From: Megaleporinus macrocephalus
Lineage: Eukaryota > Chordata > Actinopteri > Characiformes > Anostomidae
Assembly (NCBI GenBank): GCA_021613375.1
Contig: CM038725.1
Span: 38,259,824-38,323,823, forward strand
Direction of reading: 5' to 3'
DNA: 64,000 bases
Positions 15,400 through 28,100 of this stretch are shown piece after piece (the first letter of the stretch is position 1; each line of letters starts with the position of its first letter). Under the pieces are notes generated by a model. It searched no databases, was not told the DNA's origin, and saw only the letters and a list, made by a program, of their open reading frames with translations. A program made the position numbers and the translations under genes.

Positions 15400-15489
15400 T
15401 CAGCAGCTTCACATTCCTCTTGTTGAAATGTTTTGATGTGTTTTAAAAAGCACATGTAAACTGGGTTGGAAGGTCAGGACCACATTTCT

Positions 15490-16100
15490 GGAAAAAGAAA
15501 GGAATATATTAACACAATGTGCAATGCAACAAAATGAGTCTGGACCAAAACTAGAATTCTCACTTACCTGAAGCGCAACAGAAAAATACATTCTTATCTG
15601 ATGCAGAAAAGCAAATTTTAGAATCACTTGTTGAGCGGACACATGGAGCAATTCATTTGCATGTTTGCCCAATTATATGAAGGCTGAATTACACCTCTCT
15701 CTTAAATGTGTTCCCACTTATCTGATCATAATCCAACCTGGTAGGTACTTACATCTAATTTTTCAAGTGATCAAGTGAAATTTGAATGCCATCTGATCAT
15801 TGAAAATGTATGTTATTCCAAGATATAACTGAATCTAATTTTAGCTAGCTCCTTCATGTAAGTAGCAGTGACGTCCTGACTAGTATTACTCAATTTCTAT
15901 GCAATTAATGGTCTTTGGCGTGAACTAATCTTGGCAAAATACAGCCAGACAAAATGGACAATGGGGTAATGTTAAAAAATGACCTGCAAATAAACTATGT
16001 TATTCAGGGTTTTTTAACATGTGTTACATCTGCTCTTACCAGTGATTTTGATTTTGTAAGAAAGACTATCTTGCAGCTAACTCCATTTCAAAATCATTAT
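15490..16100. other. Intron of ZNF-3, nothing recognised
   Basis: No gene or named repeat is seen before the LINE relic that follows. Confidence 0.4.
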
Positions 16101-16104
16101 GCCA

Positions 16105-16800
16105 CACTACACCCCACCCCAACATCAATGACTCTGTGATTTTTACTCTGGACTCACTTAAGTTCCTGGACTCCACCACGTCCAGGGACCTGAAGTGTGA
16201 AAGAAACACAGTCCAAAGGGAGAACAGCAGTAAACGTTCTTCCTGGGTCTGCTGAAGAATTTTAACCTAATCTAGTTTTACACTGCAGTCACTGACTTAA
16301 TCAACTTACAAGAACAAACAGACTGTGGCACATAATCAGGATGGCATTGGATGTTATCTGCCCACACTACAGGACATCTATAACATCTATAAAATTAGAA
16401 CTGAGAATTAGAACCTCTCTGGACATCAGTCCCTTCAAACACATCTCTCTGGTAGATAACTCAGCACCATCAAAACCAGCACCAGCAAATGTGTTAACAA
16501 CTTTTTTTGTGCATAGAGACGTAGCTCATTTAAATCTTTCACTAAACCTAAAAACCTCTCTCAATACAATACAGTAACTGCTTAGTAAATGCTTATTTAT
16601 TCAACTATACATTTTTTTTTACAAATGTTCATATCATTCTGTAATATTCTGTATATACTAATCATATGTATACTTTTCATTATTATTTATTGTACATACT
16701 GTATTTATATTTATTACATTCATATCAAGGTAGGAATTATATTTTACTTGTCTCTAAAATATTTGATAAAAGTTAAAAAATATAATGCAAATGCAATAAA
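16105..16800 (+). mobile_element. Degenerate L2/Rex1-like LINE 3' part
   Basis: Readings DSLKFLDSTTSRDLKCERNT, then IGCYLPTLQDIYNI, in separate frames, follow the order of the C-terminal region of L2/Rex1-type ORF2 (KFLG...DLKW..NT and IIG..LP.LQDIY). An A/T-rich 3' tail follows. Stops and deletions are many. It sits in the intron of ZNF-3. Confidence 0.5.
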
Positions 16801-17465
16801 AGCTTAAAACTTATGACTTACAGTAATATAGTTTAGATAAATGGTTCTTTTTCAGTATATTTCATCATATATTAAATGTTAAATGTGTAATCAACACCAA
16901 TAGACAACTTTTCCAGCTATCAATTTTTGGAACTAAAATATATATTACAATCTAAACAGAAAATAAAATTTCAAATATAAAGGATTTCTTGTTTGAATAT
17001 AAAAACTTACTGTTAGAGATAGGTTATGACCATATGTCTACTATGTTTTGGTCTCTCGTGTGTAAAGCTGGTATCTGGTTCCACAACATCAAAGCAGAAA
17101 CGTTTACATATATGACCTAAATTAAGCAAAACTGCATGTACTGTAAATTCTGGAATCATCTAGGAGTTAATGGGGTACATGGGTTATACACATTGTGGTG
17201 TGAGTTGAAGTTTGATGTGTTACAATGGTTAGTCATAACTCTCTTCAGGTAAACAGTGCATACAGCTTTGACTGGTTCACCTTCATTATTATATATCAAT
17301 AGGTATTTTCCTTCTTACTACTCCTGTAATGTTACCACTCGCAGTCACCAACTTTTCACCAGTAAACTGGCCTCTCAATGCAGCATCTCTTTACCTGTTA
17401 AATAGAATATTAAAAATAACACCTTTCTATATACCCCGGCAAACTCGAATAGCTTGGATAGCAAG
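16801..17465. other. AT-rich intronic stretch, nothing recognised
   Basis: No supported feature. Confidence 0.4.
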
Positions 17466-17469
17466 TCTA

Positions 17470-18115
17470 ATGTTGCAAAGTGAATGATTGAGAAGATCTG
17501 CTTAATGTGTTCAAACTGACAATAGAGCAGATAGTCGTGTACATAAAGATCATGTTTAGAGTTAGTTTAAAAATCAAGGCGCTGACATCAGTACAAAAAA
17601 CAACAGAAGCACATGAGATACACCAACAATAACAAAGTCTTGATCCGAAGAACATGTGTTTTATGTGTTTGCTGTATTTGGAACTAACTTAATAATATAA
17701 CTAACTAATATATCAGAAAGAAATTGCTCCGTTTATCAAACCCAACAAGGAAAACATGATCAAGCAAATATTCTGGTTCAGCAGCAGCTCCCATTACTCA
17801 GCTCTGGTCTGAATGAAGCTGCTTCTGTGTGTCTGATCTATTTTAAAGAACATCAGATCTTATGTTCAGAACTCAGATGTCTCCAGCTGTTTGTCTCAGA
17901 GTGAATGAAGAACAATGAGTGTTAAAGTGTAGAACAGCTTCCTACCTTCAATAGTTCAGCTCTACTTTCAGGTCCTCCAACAACACTGTCCGAGCGCGGA
18001 GGAGGCGTGGACCGCTGACCATCACACGGTCTTCTGCTTCTCCACTTTAGTGCAGTGCTGGAGAAAGTTACAGTTAGAGAATTAGCGCCATCAGCTGGCC
18101 TGGAGCGGCTTTAGG
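17470..18115 (-). promoter_or_regulatory. Type I promoter and exon 1 of ZNF-3
   Basis: Full copy of the block described at 6965-7600, with the CpG-rich CTCCTCCGCGCTCGGACAG and the donor GTAGGA at the exon end (17946). A one-finger ZNF remnant lies head to head about 100 bases beyond its upstream end (18205-18530, plus strand). Confidence 0.75.
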
Positions 18116-18204
18116 AGGAGTTTCTGAGTATTTTTTTACTCAGAACTAATCACATCATACCTTTTACAAAAATTATTATATTCTATATATAATCATTGCA
18201 CATT

Positions 18205-18530
18205 GCACATTTTGTTATTTTTAAATAAATGAGGTCCTGCCTCCAGTGTTCCTCTGCACTTTCCTATCAACCTTAACCATGCTTCCATAAACACATCAAA
18301 ACATTCCGCCATGAGTAACATAAAGCTGTTCAAACGGGTTAAGTATAAAAATGTCATCCAGGAGACGTACACAGCAAACGTCAACAGGAACCTTACCTAT
18401 GAAAACATCTCACAAAACACATAGAAACCACTACTGCTCAGAGTGTAAGAAAAATTTTACTCAACAAAGTCATCTCAAAATACACCAGCACGTCACACAA
18501 CTAAGAGCAATGGTGTGATTGGCAGTAATT
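18205..18530 (+). pseudogene. One-finger ZNF mini-ORF or remnant
   Basis: This is a collapsed copy of a ZNF coding exon. The upstream ORF is kept at 18229-18276 (MRSCLQCSSALSYQP), followed by the ZNF leader and an open frame 18351-18518 of 55 codons: MSSRRRTQQTSTG, then HYCSECKKNFTQQSHLKIHQ and an early stop. The single finger has CxxC and the first His, but the second His is misplaced (HQHV instead of HQRIH), so zinc binding is doubtful. The splice acceptor before it is lost. It lies head to head with the promoter of ZNF-3. Most likely a pseudogene. Confidence 0.75.
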
Positions 18531-21440
18531 CATGTAAACTTAACATTACAGAAGCAAAAGCCTTTGGCCCAGATTTCTGTTCTGTCTTGTGCTGACCATT
18601 CAAGTCAAGCCTAAAGCATATAAACAAAGGTTTCATTTGTAAAATATGTTGAAAACAACCAAGAAGCTCCATATTTAAGAATATGTTGTTTACTTTCTTA
18701 TTTTGTATATTTAAGCTAGCAAAGTGACAAATAGTGACAAATTCAACATCTTGAGCTTCTCTGAGAGAAACCCTTGTTAACATCATTAGTATGTGCATGA
18801 GGGACACTAACACGGTTGATTCAGTTTCACCAGTGACACTGTGTTCATTTTGTTTTTGAACAAATTCAAGTCTACATTTTAAATATTTTGATTTGTAAAG
18901 ATGAATAAATATATCTCTGTGTCAGAAAATGAGCAAGACATCTGTCTATCTACTTACAGTACTTAATTCCTCTTGCACTTGTCTGTTCCCCCTTCCTCAT
19001 TCACGTGTCCAGAAGGAGTTTCCTGATAAACAGGACTGCTGGTATGTTTCTAAATGCTGAAGTGATGGTGGGTGCCACAAAGTCATCGTGCCACTTTGCC
19101 TGCAAGTCCACAGCACTAAATTTATTCAACACTGACTTTATTAACACTGGGTGTTTTTATCTTTTGCATGTCTCTTCTTTTTGTTGAGACAAGTTACATT
19201 TGCCGTAGTTCATTTTTACACTCCTATAAACTGAATACAATGTAGCTTATCATGCCCTATATCAATTTAATATTTATTCACAGACAATTTTGTGTGCCTT
19301 GGAAATGTAATGGCAGTTTAAATGCTATCAATGTTGCAAATTCGCTCTTCCAAAACTTTTCCATCTAAATGGATATATATTTGTAGATTCTAGAGCTTAC
19401 AGTTTAGATAGATTTTGTGTGAGGAAGACCTTCAGGATTGAGACAATAATTTATTCCACCACCTTCTTTCATACCATTGCCTAATGTCAAACTCAAGATT
19501 TGTTTGTGCTTCTGTATAAAATGTTTCCTCTACATATAAAATTTTGGCCTCTTCTGCATTCATTAATTGCTACATGACCTGACTTGTAACCTTCAGGCTT
19601 TGGACTACATTTTCCAGATACTGCATAAGATAGCATTTGCCGTGTTTGTTTTGAGCAAAGATTTTGTAAACATCAGCTCATAAAGAATAAATTCCAATTT
19701 TTATTATTTTTGGCTGTGCAAAATCTAGCACCTTGGGTGATAAACTTATTTAATGAATATAGGCATTTTGTGGTGTGGATTCTTTAACGTGAAAATATGC
19801 ACCTGTCTTTATCATCCCAGTGGCAGGCTTGATGACTAAGCAACCCGAGAGGTGGTATGGGCAGTGGTATGCCACTGTATTGAGTAAATATGGCTGCTCT
19901 TCAAAAAATATATATTTATAAACTAAGCCTGGTGGTCCCAGACTGTCTGTAACATAGTGGAAGTAAAGAGCCTACAGTTTTTGTAGCAGTGACCTTATGT
20001 GACAAACTGGAGCAGAAAGACAAGAGAATGGACCATTCTTACTCTTCTGCTTTCATTAATGCAGATAAGTAGTAGCATTAAAAGGCTTCTGGTCAGGTTA
20101 TGAACAGGGGTTGAGACTACTGCCTGTTCCTAAATACAGCAAAAAAAATCAACTAAATACATTTACGAGAGTTTCCATTCCACCAAGTTTAAACATGTTC
20201 AACTCCAGATGAAAGGTTTTGCTCATCAGTAATTATTTTTAACAGGACAGCCAATCAAAAATGAGAATTAAATTGGACGGAAAAGATATATTTTATTTAC
20301 ACATTATTTCTCTTCAGTGTGCTCCACTGAGCTCTGTGTAGTGGTGAACAACACGAACAGACATCAGGCAGCGACAGTGAAAAAGGTCTATTGAGTAAAC
20401 ATTGGCAACCAACACAGACAAATTGATACAGGCACTTAGCAAAGCAGAGGTGGATTATTGCAGATGTGGAAAAAACAGCTAGAAAGCTTTTACAAATATT
20501 AGCACCTACAGTTACCTCTGTATTGTGCATATGAAACCAACCATTAAGTTGGAACTTACCAAAAAATGGTGATGCAGAGGAGGAAACAGCCCCTTTTGCC
20601 TTTGTAAAAAAGTTTTTTAGTTTTTAGCTGTGCACCCACTGCTCAACCAATAAAAATGTTACATGCATGTTGTACCACGGAGCTGAGTAAAAAAGTGTCC
20701 AATCTTTTTTTACCCTTTACGTCAGAGGATTACGAGGCTGAGGCCGAAAGATGTCTAAGGACCATAGGCAAGGGATCGGTAAAAGAAATAAAACTTTGTT
20801 TTCCAGTGCCTTGTGTCTCCCACCAAAAGGTGACATGCCAGAAGAGAATCAGCTACAAACGGACTTAAGAAGCTGTAACTTAGACAGATAGCCTTTTGAA
20901 AAAAAAATATGAGAGTGAGGATCTCATCAGAGAGAGACTTATAAGAGGCAAATAACTACTGGAACAGAGCACTCTAGGAAAAGGCTCATACCAGTGTGGT
21001 GCAGTCAGTTCCACCCCCATTAGGACTGAGATGCTACCACTACGAATGTTTCTCACGATAAACACTGGCTGCACATATTCTTTGACACAGTAAAATAGCC
21101 AGGGTCTCATGAAGAAAACCCAAGAGGCATGGAGCGACAGCAGAGGACAGACAACAAAAGGACCTATTGTGTTGCACAAGACTTGCTGATGCAGCCAAAC
21201 ATCTGATCATGTGACCTGCAGCCACACAGACACTTTCCAGATAAGATTTGACACCCCAATATTAAGTGGAGCTGAAAATGGACAATGAGTATTAATACAA
21301 AGAAATGAGTTGAATGTTAGAGTTAATCGGTATATATAGACCTATTTTAATTAATACTTTAAGCAGCTGAATTGCCAGATAGTTTTGGCAGAGAAACTGC
21401 AAACTAAAATTTGCCACAGTGAAATTCGATAGAGGAATAG
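18531..21440. other. Long intergenic stretch, nothing recognised
   Basis: Nearly 3 kb without a supported gene on either strand. Open frames under 110 codons have no domain or duplicated partner. Confidence 0.4.
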
Positions 21441-21444
21441 TTTA

Positions 21445-21800
21445 TACAGACATTCACTTATTTATTTTTCAAGCTGCTTATCCAACAGGGATGCTAAAGG
21501 GTGCTGGAGCTTTTCAATCAATGATCAATGGAATAAGCAATCATTAGGAAGTAGGCAGGTAACACCCTGGACAGGCCACAAGCCAGTAACACACTTGCAA
21601 GGAGGGGTAATTTAGCATGTCCAATTCACCTGTGTGCACTGCTGTGTTTTGACTGGGGGCTGGAGGAGCCAGAGGAAACCCATGGAGACACAGGGAGAAT
21701 AAGTCACCTTCGCCCAAAAAAAAACACCCCACTGTCTAATCAAACCCAGGCCCTTCTTGCTGTGGGAAAAAAAAACATTATGAAACTTAAGCCCTACTGC
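21445..21800 (+). repeat. Diverged copy of a widespread teleost interspersed repeat
   Basis: ACACCCTGGACAGGCCACAAGCC, then GTAATTTAGCATGTCC, GGCTGGAGGAGCCAGAGGAA and GGGAGAATAAG follow the order of a common fish repeat (the CTGGACAGGTCGCCAGTCCATC...GGAAACC..GGAGAA family). Other copies in this window are at 53640-53895 and 54822-55112. Confidence 0.55.
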
Positions 21801-22014
21801 AGGTGTGTTAAGCACAATAGACAGATTTGGTGAAAGCAGTTATACCTTTACTAAATGTAAATTAGATTAAATTAGTCTACATTTAGAACTGCGCATACAT
21901 TGATTTATCATTACAAATCAATACTATTACAATGCAGATTTGGATTGATTCAGGAAAAAAGCCAATAATGAGATTCTGTCAATATAGATGGTGTTGCTCA
22001 TGCACAAGCATCCA

Positions 22015-22667
22015 AGATCAAAAACAAGTCTGTACATTATGTCGCAGCGCCTCTTCAAGCATCACAAGCAAAATGTCTATAAAACAGTAATGAAAAGTTA
22101 ATGGAGGACTGGAAGTCTGAAAGCTGTTCAGTTCTGTCCCCCCACAGTCTTTAGAATTACATTACATTTACCTTTATTGGGTTTGGTAGACGCTCTTATC
22201 CAGAAATACTTACAGTTTACATTTGCACAGGTAAGCATAGTAGAAGTCTTGCCCAAGTACTCTTATTGGTATAGTAAAGTGGTTACCCAAGTGGGAAAAT
22301 CAAAACCCCAGCCTACAGCATGGAGGGCAGCAGTGTAACCCACTACACAATATCAGCACAACTACACTTTTCAACAAGAACACTCTGAACATAGAAAACA
22401 TTTTCTGAAGATTAGAAGGTAAGACAAAGTGGATTTTACTGCAACAAGTAATAACTAGTTAAGATACAGATATTTAATGATTTTGTCAAAACATCCATTA
22501 TTGCAATAAAAACACTACACTAGCTTAAATTAAGAAATAAAGAACATTTTTCTGTTTCGTGTTGAGCTTCTCAATTGTTCACAACATATAATACTACTGA
22601 ACCCATTTGTGGGAGGAGTGTCTGAAGTACCACACCTTTTCCCTACTGACCCTTCAACCTTGTACCA
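22015..22667 (-). other. 3' flank of ZNF-4 with an inserted dispersed repeat
   Basis: AATGAAAAGTTAATGGAGGACTGGAAGTCT parallels the 3' flank of ZNF-1 (about 3725-3750). AACACTCTGAACATAGAAAAC at 22378 parallels ZNF-3. A second repeat (22150-22370) splits the two blocks. Confidence 0.45.
22150..22370. repeat. Dispersed teleost repeat inserted in ZNF-4 3' flank
   Basis: ATTACATTTACCTTTATTGG followed by AGACGCTCTTATCCAGAAA and TACTTACAG, ending with ACCCCAGCCTACAGCATGG and AACCCACTAC, follows a repeat family very common in fish (core GACGCTTTTATCC..AG.GACTTAC). The class is not assigned. It interrupts a 3' UTR block shared between paralogues. Confidence 0.55.
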
Positions 22668-22762
22668 AGGTTGCGCTCATTACTGCCACCACTGCTTTTA
22701 GTGCACTTCTGTGTCCTCAAAATCTCCAAGTGCCTAAACCTTTTCCCAAACTCTGAGCAGTG
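22668..22762 (-). pseudogene. Detached last finger of ZNF-4
   Basis: Directly after the stop of ZNF-4, the minus strand still reads HCSEFGKRFRHLEILRTQKC and TKSSGGSNE, the family's C-terminal unit, with the second Cys changed to Phe and the His to Gln. It is now untranslated. Confidence 0.8.
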
Positions 22763-23758
<996 letters not shown>

Positions 23759-24469
23759 TCATTTAATTCTAAAAGAAGAAAACAAGAAAAGACTAATTCA
23801 ATGTGCAATAAAACAAAAGATTAGTACTGACTTCAGTCAATATTGTGCAAAAGCCTTAGACACTCCAGTGCCAACAGGTTAAAACAATGTATCTTGTACA
23901 TGTATAATAATAAATACAGTAACACAGTAAACAAAAAACTAGACTAGAACTGACACAACCATTAAATTAATTAATCTTAGCACAAACCAAAAGTGGCCAA
24001 ATTGATTAGACATCTTGCTTGCTGGCTGTGTGTGATTAATGACTAATATTGGTTGTACAGTCAGAGTGATACACTACACTATCGAAGTTACACCAACATT
24101 ACTTGGCGCTGCAAGTCTAAACATGTCAGCATCATATCGATGTATGCATGTTAGTCAGTCCAGTGCGGTTGGGAATTTAAGTATTGTAAGAAACCATTCC
24201 AATTCAAAGCATATGATCCCAGTCTAAATATTGTAGTATTTTTGAAAGATGCATTAATAAACTTGTCACTTTAGATATGTTTGCCATATGGTTAAATCAC
24301 AATAACATTCTATATTTATTTATTTTGATAAAAAGTACTGGAAAAATCTGGAACTATGACTATGACTGCAGTTTGTTCTCCGTTTCAACTCCACTTAGAA
24401 ACTGTACTGTGAGAGATTTGAGGCGGATATTTGTGAGTAATAGGAGAGAAGAAATGTAACTATATCTGC

Positions 24470-24960
24470 TGAACATCAGCCTAACTTCAACTTCACCGAG
24501 CTCACCAAAGTTCTCGCAGCTGCAGCTGTTCTGCTCTGCGGTGGATCTTCTCCTTAATCACTTCACTCTCCTTCATCACCGCCAGACTCCTTTCTTATTT
24601 CGCTCTGTGTGTTTATATACACACAGATGAAGCTCCTCAAGGTTAGCTAGCTTAGCAGCGTTTAGCTAAACAGACCCAGAGCTGTGAATCACAGCTCTAC
24701 ATGATTCAGCTCAGTAAATGTAGTGATTTAAAGACTGTTTGTACACTCACTGTACTGCTGTTCTCAGTTTCCAGCAGGAGATCACCTGAAAGCTCTGCTG
24801 GTCGAATTCAGCGCTTTTACTCCCATATGACACCAGAAACCAACATAAACACGACCAGTACAGACTTCCTGCTCGCCAGCTTCTCTCGAGCTTCCCGTTC
24901 CGCCTTAAATACTGCTGCAGTTGCAATCCGTCGCCTGTAGATGGCAGCATAACACTGAGA
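24470..24960 (-). promoter_or_regulatory. Type II TATA promoter and exon 1 of ZNF-4
   Basis: On the minus strand: TATATAAAC at 24611-24619, then ATG at 24576 opening MKESEVIKEKIHRRAEQLQL, and a donor GAACTTTG|GTGAGC with exon end at 24506. Joining this exon to the ZNF-4 acceptor (exon base 23768, starting AAT) would give TG|A, a stop, so the frame would be a 23-codon upstream ORF and not an N-terminal domain. Related copies lie at 2205-2640 (same strand) and 36955-37280 (opposite strand). Confidence 0.6.
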
Positions 24961-25139
24961 ATTTTACTGTGACTCTGAGTCGTTTAAGGCACATGTTTAT
25001 AACGCAGTACTATTCAGCGTATTCAGCTTCCACTGATTTTAAAACAGTTTTTAGTAAACATGCATCTCCATTTGGAATTAAGACTAGAGTCTGTCTTGCG
25101 GACAAACAATCAACCTTAGTTGTACGTTTGTAGTTGTAT

Positions 25140-28100
25140 GTTTCACTTGGTTACAGACTGATTTAACTTAGTTAGCTACTTTACTGACATCTTTCACTCA
25201 GCTACTAAGAGATTTACCTCAGTGTACTATCATTTTTCACTCAGTTACTGGCTAATTTACCTCAGTTGGCTAGTTTACTGTCATCTTTCATTTAGTTACT
25301 GACTGAATTACCTCATTTAGCTAGTTTACTGATGTATTTTACTCAGTTACAGGCTGATTTACCTCAGTTAGCTACTTTACTGACATCTTTCACTCAGCTA
25401 CTAAAAGATTTACCTCAGTTAGCTAGTTTACTGATGTCTTTCACTCAGTTACAGGCTGATTTACCTCAGTTAGCTACTTTACTGACATCTTTTACCCAGC
25501 TACTAAAATAATTACCTCAGTTATCTAGTTTACTGATATCTTCCACTTAGTTACTGGCCGATTTACATCAGTTAGCTAGTTTACTGACATCTTTTACCCA
25601 GCTACTAATAGAATGATCTCAGTTAGCTAGTTTACTGATGTCTTTCACTCAGTTACCGGCTGATTTACCTCAGTTAGCTAGTTTACTGACATCTTTTACT
25701 CAGCTACTAACAGATTTACCTCAGCTACTTTACTGACATATTTCACTTAGCTACTAAAAGATTTACCTCAGTTAGCTAGTTTACTGACATATTTTACCCA
25801 GCTTCTAACAGAATTACCTCAGCTAGCTAGTTTACTGATGTCCTTCACTCAGTTACAGGCTGATTTATCTCAGTTAGCTAGTTTACTGACATCTTTTAGC
25901 CAGCTACTAAAAGAATTACCTCAGTTAGCTAGTTTACTGATGTCTTCCACTCAGTTACTGGCTGATTTACCTCAGTTAGCTAGTTTACTGACATCTTTCA
26001 CTCAGCTACTAAAAGATTTACCTCAGTTAACTAGTTTACTGTCATCTTTTACTCAGTTACTGGCTGATTTACTTCAGTTAGCGAGTTTTCTGTCATCTTT
26101 TATTCAGTTACTGACTGATTTCCCTCAGTTAGCTAGTTTACTGACATCTTTTACCCAGCTTCTAAAAGAATTACCTCAGTTAGCTAGTTTACTGATGTCT
26201 TCCACTCAGTTACTGGCTGATTTACATCAGTTAGCTAGTTTACTGACATCTTTCACTCAGCTACTAACAGATTTACCTCAGTTAGCTACTTTACTGACAT
26301 CTTTCACTCAGCTACTAACAGATTTACCTCAGTTAGCTAGTTTACTGACATCTTTCACTTGGTTACAGACTGATTTACCTCAGTTAGCTACTTTACTTAT
26401 ATCATTTACTCAGCTACTAAGAGATTTACCTCAGTTAGTGTACTGTCATTTTTCACTCAGTTACTGGCTAATTTACCTCAGTTAGCTACTTTACTGACAT
26501 CTTTTACCCAGCTACTAACAGAATGATCTCAGTTAGCTAGTTTACTGATGTCTTTCACTCAGTTACAGGCTGATTTACCTCAGCTAGCCACTTTACTGAC
26601 ATCTTTTACCCAGCTACCAAAAGAATTACCTCAGTTAGCTAGTTTACTGATGTCTTCCACTCAGTTACTGGCTGATTTACATCAGTTAGCTAGTTTACTG
26701 ACATCTTTCACTCAGCTACTAACATATTTACCTCAGTTATCTACTTTACTGACATCTTTCACTCAGCTACTAAAAGATTTACCTCAGTTAGCTAGTTTAC
26801 TGACATCTTTCATTTAGCTGCTAACAGATTTGCCTCAGTTAGCTACTTTACTGACATCTTTTACCCAGCTACTAACAGAATTACCATAGGTAGGTAGTTT
26901 ACTGATGTCTTTGACTCAGTTACTGGCTGATTTACCTCAGTTAGCTAGTTTACTGACATTTTTCACTCAGCTACTAACAGATTTACCTCAGTTAGTTAAG
27001 TTTCCTGTCATTTTTCACTTAGTTACTGGCTGATTTACCTCAGTTAGCTAGTTTACTGTAATGTTCCATTAAATTACTGATTTATCTCAGTTTGCTACTT
27101 TACTGACATCTTTTACCCAGCTACTAACAGCTTTACCTCAGTTAGCTAGTTTACTTATATCATTTACTCAGCTATTAAGAGATTTACCTCAGTTAGTGTA
27201 CTGTCATTTTTCACTCAGTTACTGGCTAATTTACCTCAGTTAGCTACTTTACTGACATCTTTTACCCAGCTACTAACAGAATGATCTCAGTTAGCTAGTT
27301 TACTGATGTCTTTCACTCAGCTACTTGCCTCAGTTAGTTAGTTTACTGCCATCTTTCATTCAGTTACTGACTGATTTACCTCAGGTAGCTAGTTTACTGA
27401 TATCTTTTACCCAGCTTCTAACAGAATTACCTCAGTTAGCTAGTTTACTGATGTCTTTTACTCAGTTTCAGGCTGATTTACCTCAGTTAGCTACTTTACT
27501 GACATCTTTCACTCAGCTACTAAAAGATTTACCTCAGTTAGCTAGTTTTCTGTCATCTTTTATTCAGTTACTGACTGATATACCTCAGTTAGCTAGTTTT
27601 CTGTCATCTTTTATTCAGTTACTGACTGATATACCTCAGTTAGCTAGTTTACTGTCATCTTTCATTCAGTTACTGACTGATTTCCCTCAGTTAGCTAGTT
27701 TACTGACATCTTTTACCCAGCTTCTAAAAAAATTACCTCAGTTAGCTAGTTTACTGATGTCTTCCACTCAGTTACTGGCTGATTTACATCAGTTAGCCTC
27801 TTTACTGACATCTTTTACCCAGCTACCAAAAGAATTACCTCAGTTAGCTAGTTTACTGATGTCTTCCACTCAGTTACTGGCTGATTTACCTCAGTTAGCT
27901 AGTTTACTGACATCTTTCATTGAGCTACTAAAAGATTTACCTCAGTTAACTAGTTTACTGTCATCTTTTACTCAGTTACTGGCTGATTTACTTCAGTTAG
28001 CTAGTTTTCTATCATCTTTTACTCAGCTACTAACAGAGTTACCTCAGTTAGCTACTTTACTGACATCTTTCACTCAGCTACTAAAAGATTTACCTCAGTT

